Assembly (NCBI RefSeq): GCF_020382885.2
Contig: NC_058495.1
Location: 6,875,627 to 6,939,626 of the forward strand
DNA from: Scatophagus argus
Taxonomy: Eukaryota; Chordata; Actinopteri; Scatophagidae
DNA: 64,000 nt
Direction of reading: 5' to 3'
This document shows positions 27,801 to 38,790 of the stretch, in pieces. The notes below the pieces were generated by a model, which saw only the letters and a program-made list of their open reading frames with translations, searched no databases and was not told the origin of the DNA. Made by a program: the position numbers and the translations under genes. Each line of letters begins with the position of its first letter. Position 1 is the stretch's first letter.

Positions 27801-28107
27801 TTTTGGGCTTACTGTACTATTTCTGAATATTTGATATAGTTCTGGCTTTTCCTCATAAAGCAAAAATGAAAACAGCTTCTCTTAAAATAGCCCAAGAAGG
27901 TAAGGAGTAAAATTGCTGACAATTAAGTACCCATTGGGCCTGTATTTAAATTAGAGGAGAGAGAAAGCAGGTGACTGACCTTTATGTTTTTAAAATCTGT
28001 TTTGAATGTATTCTAGCTGTACCGTATTTCTTATTACACAAAGATGCATAAAGAGATGTTGTGGCATCATCTCAAGTATTTCAGTGATTTTCTTTTTTGC
28101 ACATAAA
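20401..28107. other. Non-coding DNA, possible conserved elements
   Basis: No supportable exon was found. An (AT)n microsatellite lies at 21825-21851. A CTCA/CA tract lies at 26083-26128. Poly-T lies at 27311-27325 and a 25-bp poly-A run at 27654-27678. Around 25310-25385 a repeat tail with 'ccacagagtagctttaa' is visible. Positions 24170-24480 have balanced composition and TAATT/GATC words without repeat signatures, a profile often seen in conserved non-coding elements, but this cannot be tested here. Confidence 0.5.
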
Positions 28108-28472
28108 GTCATCCATCCATCCATTTTCTATAACGCTTATCTGTCAGGGTCGCGGGGAGCTGGAGCCTATCCCAGCTGACTACGGGCGAGAGGCGGGGTA
28201 CACCCTGGACTGGACGCCAGTCCGTCACAGGGTTGACACACAAAGACAGACAACCACGGACACACACACTCACACCTAGGGCATAGGGGCAATGCAGAGT
28301 AGCCAATTAACCTAATGTGCATGTTTTTAGAATTGCGGGAGGAAGCTGGAGAACCCGGAGAAAACCCATACAGGCAAAGGGAGAACATGCAAACTCCACA
28401 CAGACTGGGATTCAAACCTGGAACCCTCTTGCTGTGAGGTGACAGTGCTAACCACTGCACCACAGTGCCACC
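28108..28472 (+). repeat. Teleost ~350-bp repeat, full-length copy 3
   Basis: This is the most complete copy. It begins 'catccatccatccattttct', passes through 'gtcagggtcgcggggagctg', 'gcgagaggcggggtacaccc', 'gccaattaacctaatgtgca' and 'gagaacatgcaaactccaca', and ends 'gtgctaaccactgcaccaca'. All ORFs over it (28097-28463) are repeat-derived. The family is abundant in teleost genomes; I do not assign its class. Confidence 0.92.
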
Positions 28473-29215
28473 CTCACATAATACAGATGAGAGATTATTA
28501 TACTGTGAGCATGATACTGAAATCCGTTATTTAGTTTGTTGATATATCCAGCTGAGAATACATGGCAATACATGAGAAGGATCCCTCATCAAATATATGT
28601 TTAATTAGTTCTGGCAGATCCAGAATGACAGAGGGCTGAGGTGGATTTATCTATGACACAATGTCAGTCACCTCCTACAATGCCCCACGCTTGGCAGGTG
28701 TGATAGATGACACAAACAGCTCATCTTACAAAGTCTTTGTCCTCCAAAGATCTATGAAGTGTCTTTATTCCCCAGAAATCAGAGAGCAATCCATCATGAA
28801 AATAGAAGAAGTGGTTGCCTTGCAACCGTTGGAGAAGCACGAGGCTTCTGAAGGCTGTGGTGTGTGCATATGGAAATCTGCAAGTCTTCCTAGCGAGAAT
28901 GAGGGCAAAGGATTGTGTTTGTGCCTTTTATTTCAAATCTTGTGCAGCTTTTGATATGGAAATGGAGAAATGGTTGGGGTTACTGTTCAGCTCATTCTCA
29001 AGGCTTTGTCTCTCGCTCTTGCCTTGTGAGAGTAAGAAAGTGAAAGAGATGGAAAATTGGGCTAAAACAAGAGAATAGAAAGTAGAAAGAATGTGTGTGT
29101 GTGTGTGTGTTTGAGTGAGACCTCATTTGCCAAGGCTGTTGTGTCTCCAATGTGGTGGTGGAGCCACTGCAATGCACCAAAACCAAGGGGAGAGAGGGTG
29201 TAAGACTGAGGGGTG

Positions 29216-29271
<56 letters not shown>

Positions 29272-31273
29272 AAGAGAGAGGGAGAGAGAGAAATGAAGAC
29301 AGAAGAGAGGAGAGGAGAAGAGAGGAAAGAGGGGGAGTAAAGGCAATGGCAAAAAAGAGACATTATCAAGGGAAAGAAAGAAGCAGAATCACACAAATGA
29401 TGAGACAATGCAAGCAAAACTGGAGTGTGACACAGTGTGTGTCTATGAATATGTGTGTGCGTGAGAGAGAGAGAGAGAGAGTCGCACAAAACCTACCAGC
29501 CATCCATCTACTTTTAGCTTGTGCCACTGTCAATTGAGGGAGGTGTGAGGGGACGGGAGGTAGTAATGGTTAAAATCCAACATGTCAGTATTTCACCTTT
29601 CCTCTCACCTTTGGTATTCACAGAGATAATCCTGCTACAAGCAACACACATCTGTATGCTCTGTGACTGCACACACAAAATGCAGCCATGGCAGTCTACC
29701 CATCATCCTCTCCACACACCATTAACAAAGCAAGCCAAGCAAACACACATTCACACACTGGTGATTTTCACCATCCATTCAGTCGGCCAAGCCAAGTAAA
29801 GTGGCTTAGAGCTGAACAAACATAATACAAGGAGAGAGGAAAGGAAAGAGAAAGAGAGGATTTGTGATGCAGGTGACAAGCTAAGTGTGAATCATTTTAT
29901 TAAAAAAATGACTGAGAATGGGCATTAAATACATGCCAGGTGGACATTTGATAAAGACAGATCATGCACAAGGCAGAGCCATAATGTCTGCAGTTTACCT
30001 GGCTGACAACATGCACATGGTGGGAAAACAAACGACTGCGCAGACAGAGAATCATAATGTGCCTTGTTCAGATGCTTGTCGGTATAGAAACTCCAGGAGC
30101 ACTTGGCTTTTGGCAGGCAGATAAAGGGAAGGTCACAGAGACATGAAAAAGGAAGGTGAGAAAGAGAGCAAACGTCAGACAGGAAAAGAAAGAGAGAGGA
30201 TTAATGGGTTGTCATGACTCAATCCACTCTCAGAGCAACTGTAGGGCTGATTCCCAAAATGGATAGTGGCCATGTGTCTAAATAAATTTAGAGCACTTGT
30301 AGTAAAGCGATGGATGAATGCAGTGCTCGTAGACATTCATGGGGAATTAAACAATAAATCAATGATCAAAATTATCGCAGATTCTGACTTATTTCAGGGA
30401 GTTTGCTGTAGACCTCTAATAATGGTGTATTTGTTGTCTCGTCTTCAAATAAGTGCTCCTTTCTGGATGTCAAGACAACAAAAGAATCTGTGTATGGTGA
30501 TTCTAAGCTTTAATAGGTTTGCAACACAACATTTTACATTCACAGTTTTATTCTAACTCAGTCAATTTGTACTGTAACAACTTTGCTCCCCTTAAAGCTT
30601 GAAATTACATGTTTCACCATTTTGCATGCACGCACCACTGAGTACAGCCTGGTCTGGCGTCACATTCTCTTGGAAAAAAGCATAATTACACTACAATCTG
30701 AGCGTGAAAACACAGCAAAGTGGTAAATACACCAGGGAAGCCAAAGCTTCATATTTGCTGACTTTTAGCATTTATGGGGTGGAGAGGCTGGAGGCAACAA
30801 CTGATGGTAAATTTGATCTATCATTATTCCTACTATATATTTAGGTATCTTATTCTGTCATTGCCTGGTATCCAGTTTGGTGTTATCACACATTTCTAGT
30901 GCCAACATACAGTATATTTAAATAAAAAGTCATTCCAAAGAGCAGTTACAGCTCATGATGTTGTACTCTCTTATGTCTGCTTTTCTGTTGAAACACAGTC
31001 AAGTAGCTTGGTGTTGCTTGGATCTAAATGAAAAATTACACTTTCATCCAAAAGCACAATTCATGTTAAGTCATGTATCTTTTTTAACTCCAGTGTTTGA
31101 ATGACTTTTGCAGAGCATTTGTGGGTAACATCAGACATTGCGAGCCCAATTAAAGAAAAGATCTTCGTGTGTTAAAGAAAGTAAGTGTTTGCAAAACATC
31201 ATAGAAGATGCTGGAATGTTTTACAAGAAATTGCAAAATGATAAAAAATAAAGTTTTCAAAACCTCAGTGTAC
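28473..31273. other. Non-coding DNA with (GA)n and (TG)n tracts
   Basis: Holds (TG)n at 29091-29111, a long (GA)n tract at 29218-29290 and a second (GA)n at 29463-29481. The Ser/Leu- and Arg/Glu-repeat ORFs of 28998-29537 are products of these tracts. 'ggttgccttgcaacc' at 28813-28827 is an imperfect X-box-like palindrome. No exon was recognised. Confidence 0.6.
29218..29290. repeat. (GA)n microsatellite, ~73 bp
   Basis: A pure GA dinucleotide run with one 'caag' interruption near its 3' end, followed by purine-rich DNA to about 29340. Confidence 0.97.
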
Positions 31274-31585
31274 ACCAAAAAGATAGTATTGAGCCACCTG
31301 ACCATTACAGCAACAGCAACTTTAATAACATCACATTTTAAATACATAGACAGCACTGCAGCTATAACAGCTTCCACTCTTCTGGGAAGGCTTTCCACAA
31401 GATTTCGTTTTCTGTGGGAATTCTTACCCATTCATGCAGCAGAGCATTTGTGAGGTCAGACACTGATGTTGAACCAAAAGGCTTAGCTCACAAGGTCCAT
31501 TCCAGTTCATCCCAAAGGTGTTCAGTGGGTTTGAAGTCAGGATTCTGTGTGTGCCAGTCAAGTTCATCCACACCACCATCATTAT
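31274..31585 (-). mobile_element. Tc1-like element 3' fragment
   Basis: Reads as the C-terminal part and terminal repeat of a Tc1-type transposon on the minus strand. On the plus strand the words 'gcagctataacagcttccac', 'tcttctgggaaggctttcca', 'cacaagatttc' and 'cccattcatgcagcagagca' match the copies at 43335-43704 and 44399-44600. The encoded tail resembles 'NLVESLPRRVEAVIAA'. The rest of the transposase is absent, and the element ends near 31585 in the region encoding the DD34E Glu segment. Confidence 0.85.
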
Positions 31586-32393
31586 GGTACAATTTCAAAG
31601 TGAATAAATGGTACTACTGAATTGTCATCCAGCCCAGCTGAATCTCCCATGGGAGCAGCTCAGCTATTGGTTAACACTGACAAGAGCAGGTGTCTGTACT
31701 GTCAAACGTCCAGTGATAAGGACTATTCCAAAGACTATTTACAACAACCTGTAATTCTTTGGTCAAGGCAAGGAGACAAGAAGAATTTGGAAATCCTATT
31801 TGACCCAGGCCTCTTTTGCAGTCACCTTCTTGACATTGTGCCTGTACGGTAATGGTGATGGAGAATGTGTACTCTCAACAGAGTGAAACCAGCTGACAGA
31901 ACCTTTGGACTGTGGAAAGAAATAGGCTGTGGAACAATTCCTGTGAGGTACGCCCATGGGGCCAAGGCTCATCCCTCTCCCACCTGCCTGCTGCAGCACT
32001 ATGGCAACTAGCCCAGCAGCCAGTCAGCCAAAAAAAACATAATTCAAATTCACAACACAAAAGTCAAATTAAGAGTACATGATTAAAATTCATTTAGCCA
32101 GTGGCCAACTCTTATATCATATATCTTGCTTTAAAGTTCACCTTTTTAAAACCCAACTACACCCTCAGTCCCAGACCCAAATTCTCTACAAGGCAGAGAA
32201 AAAGAGAAGCAGAGGGAAAGAAAACACAGTGCAGTGGTCCTGAGGGACAGGAAGGCCTGGTATATTTCCTGAATACCAGCCCAGCCCCATGGGGATCCAT
32301 GACCTGCATCTCTGGCCTGCTGCTCTCTGCCTCCATTGCCTCATTCTGCTCTCTAAATCAGACCTAAATAAATAATACACACACGCACACGCA

Positions 32394-32424
<31 letters not shown>

Positions 32425-32849
32425 CACCACAATTTGCCACCTCTTAGGTTCTGGTGGCAGTGATTTATTCTGGCAACCTATGTCTAATAAATTGTCATAT
32501 TGACCTATTAAAAAAATCTTGTTCTTGTCATTGCTCCATTTAATATTTAAGAAGCATATTGTTTGGTGGGAAATATTATGACAAACTTTACTACACAACA
32601 GTCTTAAGTGAATCGTACCCCCGGGGTTCAGCTGTTAAGTGAGAGCAGAGCAGAGAGCTGAGAGAGTTTGCAGCCCACAGATCCTGACAATGCTGAGCTG
32701 AGAGAGGGCGGATCCCACAGGACTGATAAATAAATTCAGAATGATGAAACTGACTGCAATGCCATGATGTGCCAACTGTGACACATGCGATGCAAAAATC
32801 AAATGCACAATACAGACAAGACACTGAGAATGGTGGTGTCTTATTTTTA
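31586..32849. other. Non-coding DNA with CA-rich tract
   Basis: Contains an interrupted (CA)n tract at about 32376-32430 and no splice-bounded frame. The CVCVCV-type ORFs on the minus strand are microsatellite artefacts. Confidence 0.55.
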
Positions 32850-32854
32850 AACTA

Positions 32855-33060
32855 TTAGGGGTGCAACAAACAATTACTTTAATCCATTCATCTGCCAATT
32901 GCTTTTTGATTAATCAGTTCATGTTGTAGTTCATAAAATTTCAGGAAATTGTGAAAAGTCCATGCCCATACAACTTTTGCAGAATCCATGACATATAATT
33001 ATAATTATAATTGCTTGTTTTGCTCGACCAAAAGCCAAGATATTATCCGTTTGGGGTACT
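32855..33060 (+). repeat. Teleost 'ggctgcaactaacgattatt'-type repeat
   Basis: The copy opens 'aggggtgcaacaaacaatta' and carries 'tttgattaatcagttcatg', 'aaatttcaggaaattgtgaa' and 'gcttgttttgctcgaccaaa', which are landmarks of a common fish interspersed repeat. The same family lies in the opposite orientation at 55315-55555. The assignment is by remembered landmarks. Confidence 0.6.
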
Positions 33061-34837
33061 CTAGTAGCTCACCTGGCAGAGTCCTGGCTCAGTTCTAAGC
33101 CTGTGGCCCCATGCTTCATGCCATTCCCTCTCTCTCTACCCGATTCTCTGTCTATCTTAGAGGTGTCCTATCCAAACAAAATCTAAAAAAGATATCTTTC
33201 AAATAAGATATCAGTATACTTAGTAACAGTTTCAGCTCGAGCAAATACCATGATAAACATACAGTATGTAATTCATAGTTACATCCACACCCCTTCTTAA
33301 ACGTAAAACTAAAAAAAAATGTACCTGAGCTGGATCAGGCTTATTCTTTAGAGCTCTTTATAAGGACCCGTGTGGCTGTTTTTTACAGGATGTTCTTAAC
33401 AAGCCTGACATGCTGAATCGGTGAGGGATATTAATGGCAGTGACTATGTGAGAACATAGTCACGATAGAAATCTCAAGTGTAAAGGTTGCAGATTGGCCC
33501 GTGTGCTGCAAAGGAGCTGGATGTGGATCTGTGGTGGATGTGTCATCATCAGAGGTAGAGGAGAAACGTTCTACCTCTCCTTGCTGATGTTTCCTCTCCT
33601 CCTCTCTGCCCCTATTCATCCCGTGTTAATGTCACTGAGGTCTGCCTTGCAGGCTGCCAGCATGTGAAGAGGATTTTGTCACTTTCTATCAATTGGTCCC
33701 AACCCCCCACCTCTCTCACACACACACACACACACACATTTACAGAGACAGTTACATAACGGCACGAGGATTTCTGGGCTAAGGGAGGTTTACTCCCCTT
33801 CTTGTGCTGTTCCCTTTTTCTCTACCCTTGCTCTTCTCTCTCTCTCTTACTTATTCTTCTACCCAGTCACACACACACAAACATGCAAGAGTGTACGCAC
33901 GTGCGCAGGCACACACACACACACTCTTTCTCCTCACTTACCATATGCCTAACACACACCTTTGGTCACACACAGACAGACAGACTGTTGTGTAATTCGC
34001 TGGGTTCCCGATCCATCTCTTATCTCAGGTTTTTAGACCACAGGATTCTCACCAAAGTGAACATACACAGAGGCTGGCAGTCTTGATTGGGACACAACTG
34101 CCCCCTGCCGTCCCAGCAGAGAAACACACTTGTCTGGGTCACTGCAGTGTAATTTATTTCTCACATTCAGCCTTCCAGTTCATATATACTTTAGCATATT
34201 TTGTACATGCAAGAAAAAACGTTAAAACCATATATATCTGTTGTACATTTTGTCATGAGGCTTAAGGATTGACAAAGATACCTCAAGCACTCAGCACCCA
34301 CACATATAGCCTCAGTCTTCTGTGTCTACACCATTAAAAAAAAAAACATAAACTGGCTGCCCTCTGCTGTCTAGTCAATGTCACCACACCTCTGTGTTCA
34401 ACCAAAGACTGACCCGCCTCCGAAGAAGCCTCTAATTATTTGATTCAACTTAAAACAGCTCTTTGGAAAATTAGATAGGGTCTGGTAATGGTGTATGAGT
34501 TGTATTGATCTGCACTGCATTGATGGACCCCCTTTGACAGGAAAATGAATAACAGGGTCGATGATCGTGGAGAAGCTACGGCATCTAACAGATAGCCAGA
34601 TTACAAATCAATGGAGGAGGGAGAAAAATTCGTCCGGTTAATGGCGCTACCCCAGGAGGAGGACAGACGGGCAAGAAGACACAGAAAGAAAGGTCTGACA
34701 TGTTTCCTAAGTCCACAGAAAAGGATAACACACAAACAATACAGGACTTATCTTCTTTATTTTTCTTGCATTAAAGTAAAGGAAACCAAGGTATTCAACT
34801 GTCTTGTACTAAATAATAATTGACAATAGATCATCTG
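33061..34837. other. Non-coding DNA with (CA)n tracts
   Basis: Short (CA)n tracts lie at about 33717-33738 and 33860-33922. No exon is supportable. Confidence 0.55.
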
Positions 34838-35070
34838 GTGCGGCACGGCGGTTAGCACCTCACAGCAAGAGGGTTCCAGGTTCAGATCCCAGTAGAAGGG
34901 CTTCTGTGGGGGGTTTACATGTTCTCCCTGTGCCTGTGTGGGTTTTGTCCAGGTACTCTGGCTTCCGCCCACAGTCCCAAAAACATGCACATTAGGTTAA
35001 CTGGCTACTCCAGCCCCAGGCTACTCCAACCCTCGTGAAGGATAACGTTCTATATAAAATGGATGGATGA
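34838..35070 (-). repeat. Teleost ~350-bp repeat, copy 4
   Basis: Read on the plus strand it starts 'ggcacggcggttagcacctc', passes 'gttctccctgtgcctgtgtg' and 'aacatgcacattaggttaac', then ends 'aaaatggatggatga'. It is the reverse orientation of copy 3, with the central part deleted. Confidence 0.88.
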
Positions 35071-38000
35071 TTTGAATAGATCATCCAGTTGTGATTTTTT
35101 TTAAAAAAATGATTTAGTGCTTTAATTACCATTTTGTAGAGATGTTTCTACAACTGCTTCTCTCACTACAATCATTTATTTTATTTTCTTCCAGCTGAGT
35201 AAAACCTTAATTTTCACAATGCATTGAATTATAGTGTCCATCAAAATTAAGCTAATTAAAAATTCATACAACATACATCTGTGAGACCTTTACAATGTGA
35301 CCACACAACAGAGTCAAAATCCAGAGAAATTCACATACAGTGTGGAGCTGAGGCAGATGGTAATCAACAAAAGCAGTGCAGTTGGGTACATGATAAAAGG
35401 CCAGGTTTTGTGAAATAGGGGTGGGTGACATGTTGACATGAAATAATATCATATTTCAGGATGTTTCTGTTTTGATTTTCTTGACAATATGACAAAACAA
35501 TCAAGCCCCAATTTTGGGGGGATTAGAGCTCACAATAGCTGTTGAGCTCTCCTTGCAGGATTTTTGGCTTCTTATTCAACAGAGTACTTCTACTTGAGGT
35601 GATGAAATAAGTCTGTTGTTGTCTCCTAGCACTTTTTAAATATTATCATGGTTTGTTAGTCTTCCACACTACTTAAGTCGCTCACCTTTTTGGAACAACT
35701 CCTCCGCTATGGAGGCAGAATCAATTTTACTTTCACTTTCAACCATATTTAGTTGTTGTTGTCCTTAAATGTATGAAGTCATTATGTCAACAGGTCAAAA
35801 TACTGCCTTTATCACGATATGAATTTTCTTTTATAATATTAAAAATTATACCAGGATTATTGTATTATATTAATATAACAAGCCAGTCTCCTCCATACAC
35901 ACCACTTATACAATGCACAAACACACACACACACACACACACACATACACACAAGCATCAGTTTGAAAAAACTGCATGTATTCATGCCTGTCCCAGAGAT
36001 GGTACAGCCAGTGAAACATTACTGGGCCTGTAACCAACAGGCTCCCAGCCCAGCTTTGATAACGTGGTTGGGAAAGATTCAAGACAAGTGCAGAACACTA
36101 TGAGTCTGAAGCAGGGCAGTGTTAAGCACAAAGAGCACCTTAAACTCTCATGGATGACCTATGGTAAATCTTTCTTTAATATAAGATAAAATAATCCTTT
36201 ATTAGTCCCATAACTGGGAAATTACAATGTTGCAGCAGCAAATAGGATATAGAGGGTGCAAAGCATGCAAGGATAAGGGAAGGATCTGCTTTCCAAAAGA
36301 ATAAATAAACAGGAAACAAGTACATATAATTATTATATAATTCCAATCCCACCGAACCCTGAGATTTTGACTGATTACCTTGTTTGTTTACAGCAGCCTA
36401 TAATTACATAAACTGTTAGCTCTTTTGCACCCTGGAGGTATGTCTGCTTCTCTAGGTGCACAGTAACAACAGGGGGCAGGCAGAGTCTCATGACACTTAA
36501 TGAAAAGGACTTTAACTTTGGAGAAACGATTACTACAAACACTTATCCAAAGATTGCTCATATTAAACTATATGTCAAATCCAATTAGTATTTTCAAAGG
36601 ACCACAAGACAGCTGGTAGAGCTCCAAAAAAGAACTAAATAACCTGGGCCTATATTACATGTACCTCTGAGAGACATGACAACAAACTCAAACAAACTGC
36701 ACCCAAAAAAAGAGTTACACTAATAAACAAGGATACAGTGGGTCTTTGAATTGCAGGAATGGTGATTTTGGCACTTCGGTGTCTCTTTTTATTAAATGTT
36801 CCCATTGTTTTTTATGGATCCCATAAATCTGAGCGATAAAATAGAATCTAGCTGTTATCCAAACAAAACCTCACATCTCAAACCTTATCTCTTTTGGTGG
36901 AAACAGATGGCCAGCAACAACGCATGCAATGTGCAGTTAAAAATATGTGAGTATCACATTTTTCCTTTCATGACAAGAAAAGCTGTGACAACACAAGGCT
37001 TTCCAAGGGTTGATAAATACGCCATAAAAATCCTAATCAGGAGTCCACACTCTTCCCAGGATTGACTACAACAGCCACCACACTCTTTTAATCCTACAAT
37101 AGGAGTCATCCACAATAGGCCTTTGTGACTCAATATCTGTGTTCACCATCGGACTGTACCTCTGTATCAAAGAGGTTGTCTATTATTTACATGGCATTCA
37201 TTACAGCACAGGGGCAGAAATGCCTGAATAAACACACAAACAATCCTCCCTCTCGTCGGCCAAGAGCCCATTCTCATGAGAGCACAACGGGTTTCAGTCA
37301 AATTTGGGATAGTGCCCTAATTATAATAACAATAATAATAAGAATAATAATAACACGTAGTCTATTTGCTCTTGATTGAGTAACATTTGTTAAAAATTAC
37401 AGTGTCCTACGGTTTTAGGTATTAATTTATCTAAATGAAAGAAGTCTATGTATTCATGATGAGAGATGGACTAAAGCATTATTTGATTATTATTTGATAT
37501 TGCTGGCAGTAGAGAAAAAAAAAATACACAATATTGCCAGTCTTATCCTTTAATAATGCAGAGGTCTGCTCAGCTCAGCTTTGGGTTTGTTGGAGAAAAG
37601 CCAGCATAAACAAGCTGAACAGAGTAATACACTGCTTAAATTAGAGTTAAAGGAAGTGCATTGGACATTGCACACTTTTGCAATGCTTCAGTTCCATTTG
37701 CTCCTTGACACACATATAAATAATTCTGTAAATAGATTTAGAATACATTTTAGAAATTTACCGACACATACTGAATGACAAGTACTCAAACTGAGTGGCA
37801 AGGACACAAACATACACATTATTTTCTCGTCCGAGAAATGACAACCCAAGGGGATGGAAAATCGTAAATCTTTATTTCTGCTGCTGTCATGTGGTTATTA
37901 TGCTGTGCTGTTGTAGTGATCATGGTTGTTGTTGTCATTGTTGTTGTCTGTGTTGTGGTGCACCCATGCTGTGTCATTGTCTTTTGGACTGCATTTGCCC

Positions 38001-38590
38001 AAAAGCAAACATCCAGCAGAACATCCTGACACAGATTAAGCCTCAGCCAAGTCGGCCTCTCTGCTCATGGACCAAAACATTCAGGACAAACTGGGTTGTC
38101 AAGATCAAATGTATATGCTCAAACTATGATGTGTAATGTGACAATCTACAGATTATTATCAATTGACTCTGCATTTCCTCTCTCCTCTTTAAGGAGCAAC
38201 TGCTGTCCTGATTGACCCTTTTCACTCTCTTTGCTCTGTTTTTTTGGGTTTTTGTTTAACAAAAAATAAACTTGAATAAAGCTGCTGTACATTATCTGTC
38301 ACCAAACTGACTAGGAGGTGAACATAGTGGAGCATTTAGCAGCTAAAAAACAGATATCTCCCTCAGGAGTTGGTGGAGACCAAACCGAACCGGAAGAAAA
38401 GTGAGTTGTGGAGACCCTACCCTACCCTAACCCTAACCCCAAATGAATGTTAATGTTGATACTTGTCATGAATAAGCAAATATTTGCTAGCCAACACTCT
38501 TACTATATTTAATTTAGAAAGGTGATATTTTGTGCCTCATTTACGGTTATTTTTTGTTTGTCAGCATACATTCCCCCTGTCAAATAAATT
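35071..38590. other. Non-coding DNA
   Basis: A (CA)n tract lies at 35921-35952, an (ATA)n-like tract at 37320-37355 and a GTT/TGT-rich tract at 37880-37985. Positions 38320-38420 hold a fragment ('gtggagcatttagcagctaa', 'aggagttggtggagacc') of the repeat also seen at 59120-59210. Positions 38415-38442 hold a short CCCTAA-type telomere-like array. No coding exon was found. Confidence 0.55.
36180..36250 (-). repeat. LINE-type 3' tail ('ataatcctttattagtccca')
   Basis: Begins with the simple 'ataagataaaataatcct' tail and continues 'ttattagtcccataactggg' and 'aaattacaatgttgc'. The same tail lies in the opposite orientation at 61428-61478. It is typical of fish non-LTR retrotransposon 3' ends, from memory. 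Confidence 0.6.
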
Positions 38591-38593
38591 AAT

Positions 38594-38790
38594 CAATTCA
38601 ATTCAGTTTATTTATATAGCACCAAATCACAACAGCAGTTCCATTTCCATTTAGGGCAGGTCTGAACCAAAGAGAGACTCAATAAAACCCCCATGAGCAA
38701 GCACTTGGCGACAGTGGTGAGAAAAAACTGCATTTTAGAAGGCAGAAACCTCAGAGCAGACTGCGTAGACAGAGATGCGTAACAACAGCA
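38594..38790 (+). repeat. Teleost interspersed repeat ('tttatttatatagcaccaaa')
   Basis: Landmarks are 'caattcaattcagtttattt', 'gcaccaaatcacaacag', 'gagcaagcacttggcgacag' and 'ggcagaaacctcagagcaga'. These are shared by a family scattered through fish genomes. The sequence beyond about 38790 to 39400 is unique-looking and non-coding as far as I can see. Confidence 0.65.

Noticed and set aside
28813..28827. 'ggttgccttgcaacc' as another RFX X-box
   Set aside because: The palindrome is present, but one half-site deviates (tgcaac rather than rgcaac) and spacing is short, so it is weaker than the two perfect sites.
28998..29537. Long ORFs (up to 163 codons) on both strands, Ser/Leu- or Arg/Glu-rich
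   Set aside because: They run through (GA)n and (TG)n microsatellites. The composition is the repeat read in frame and there is no splice or start support.
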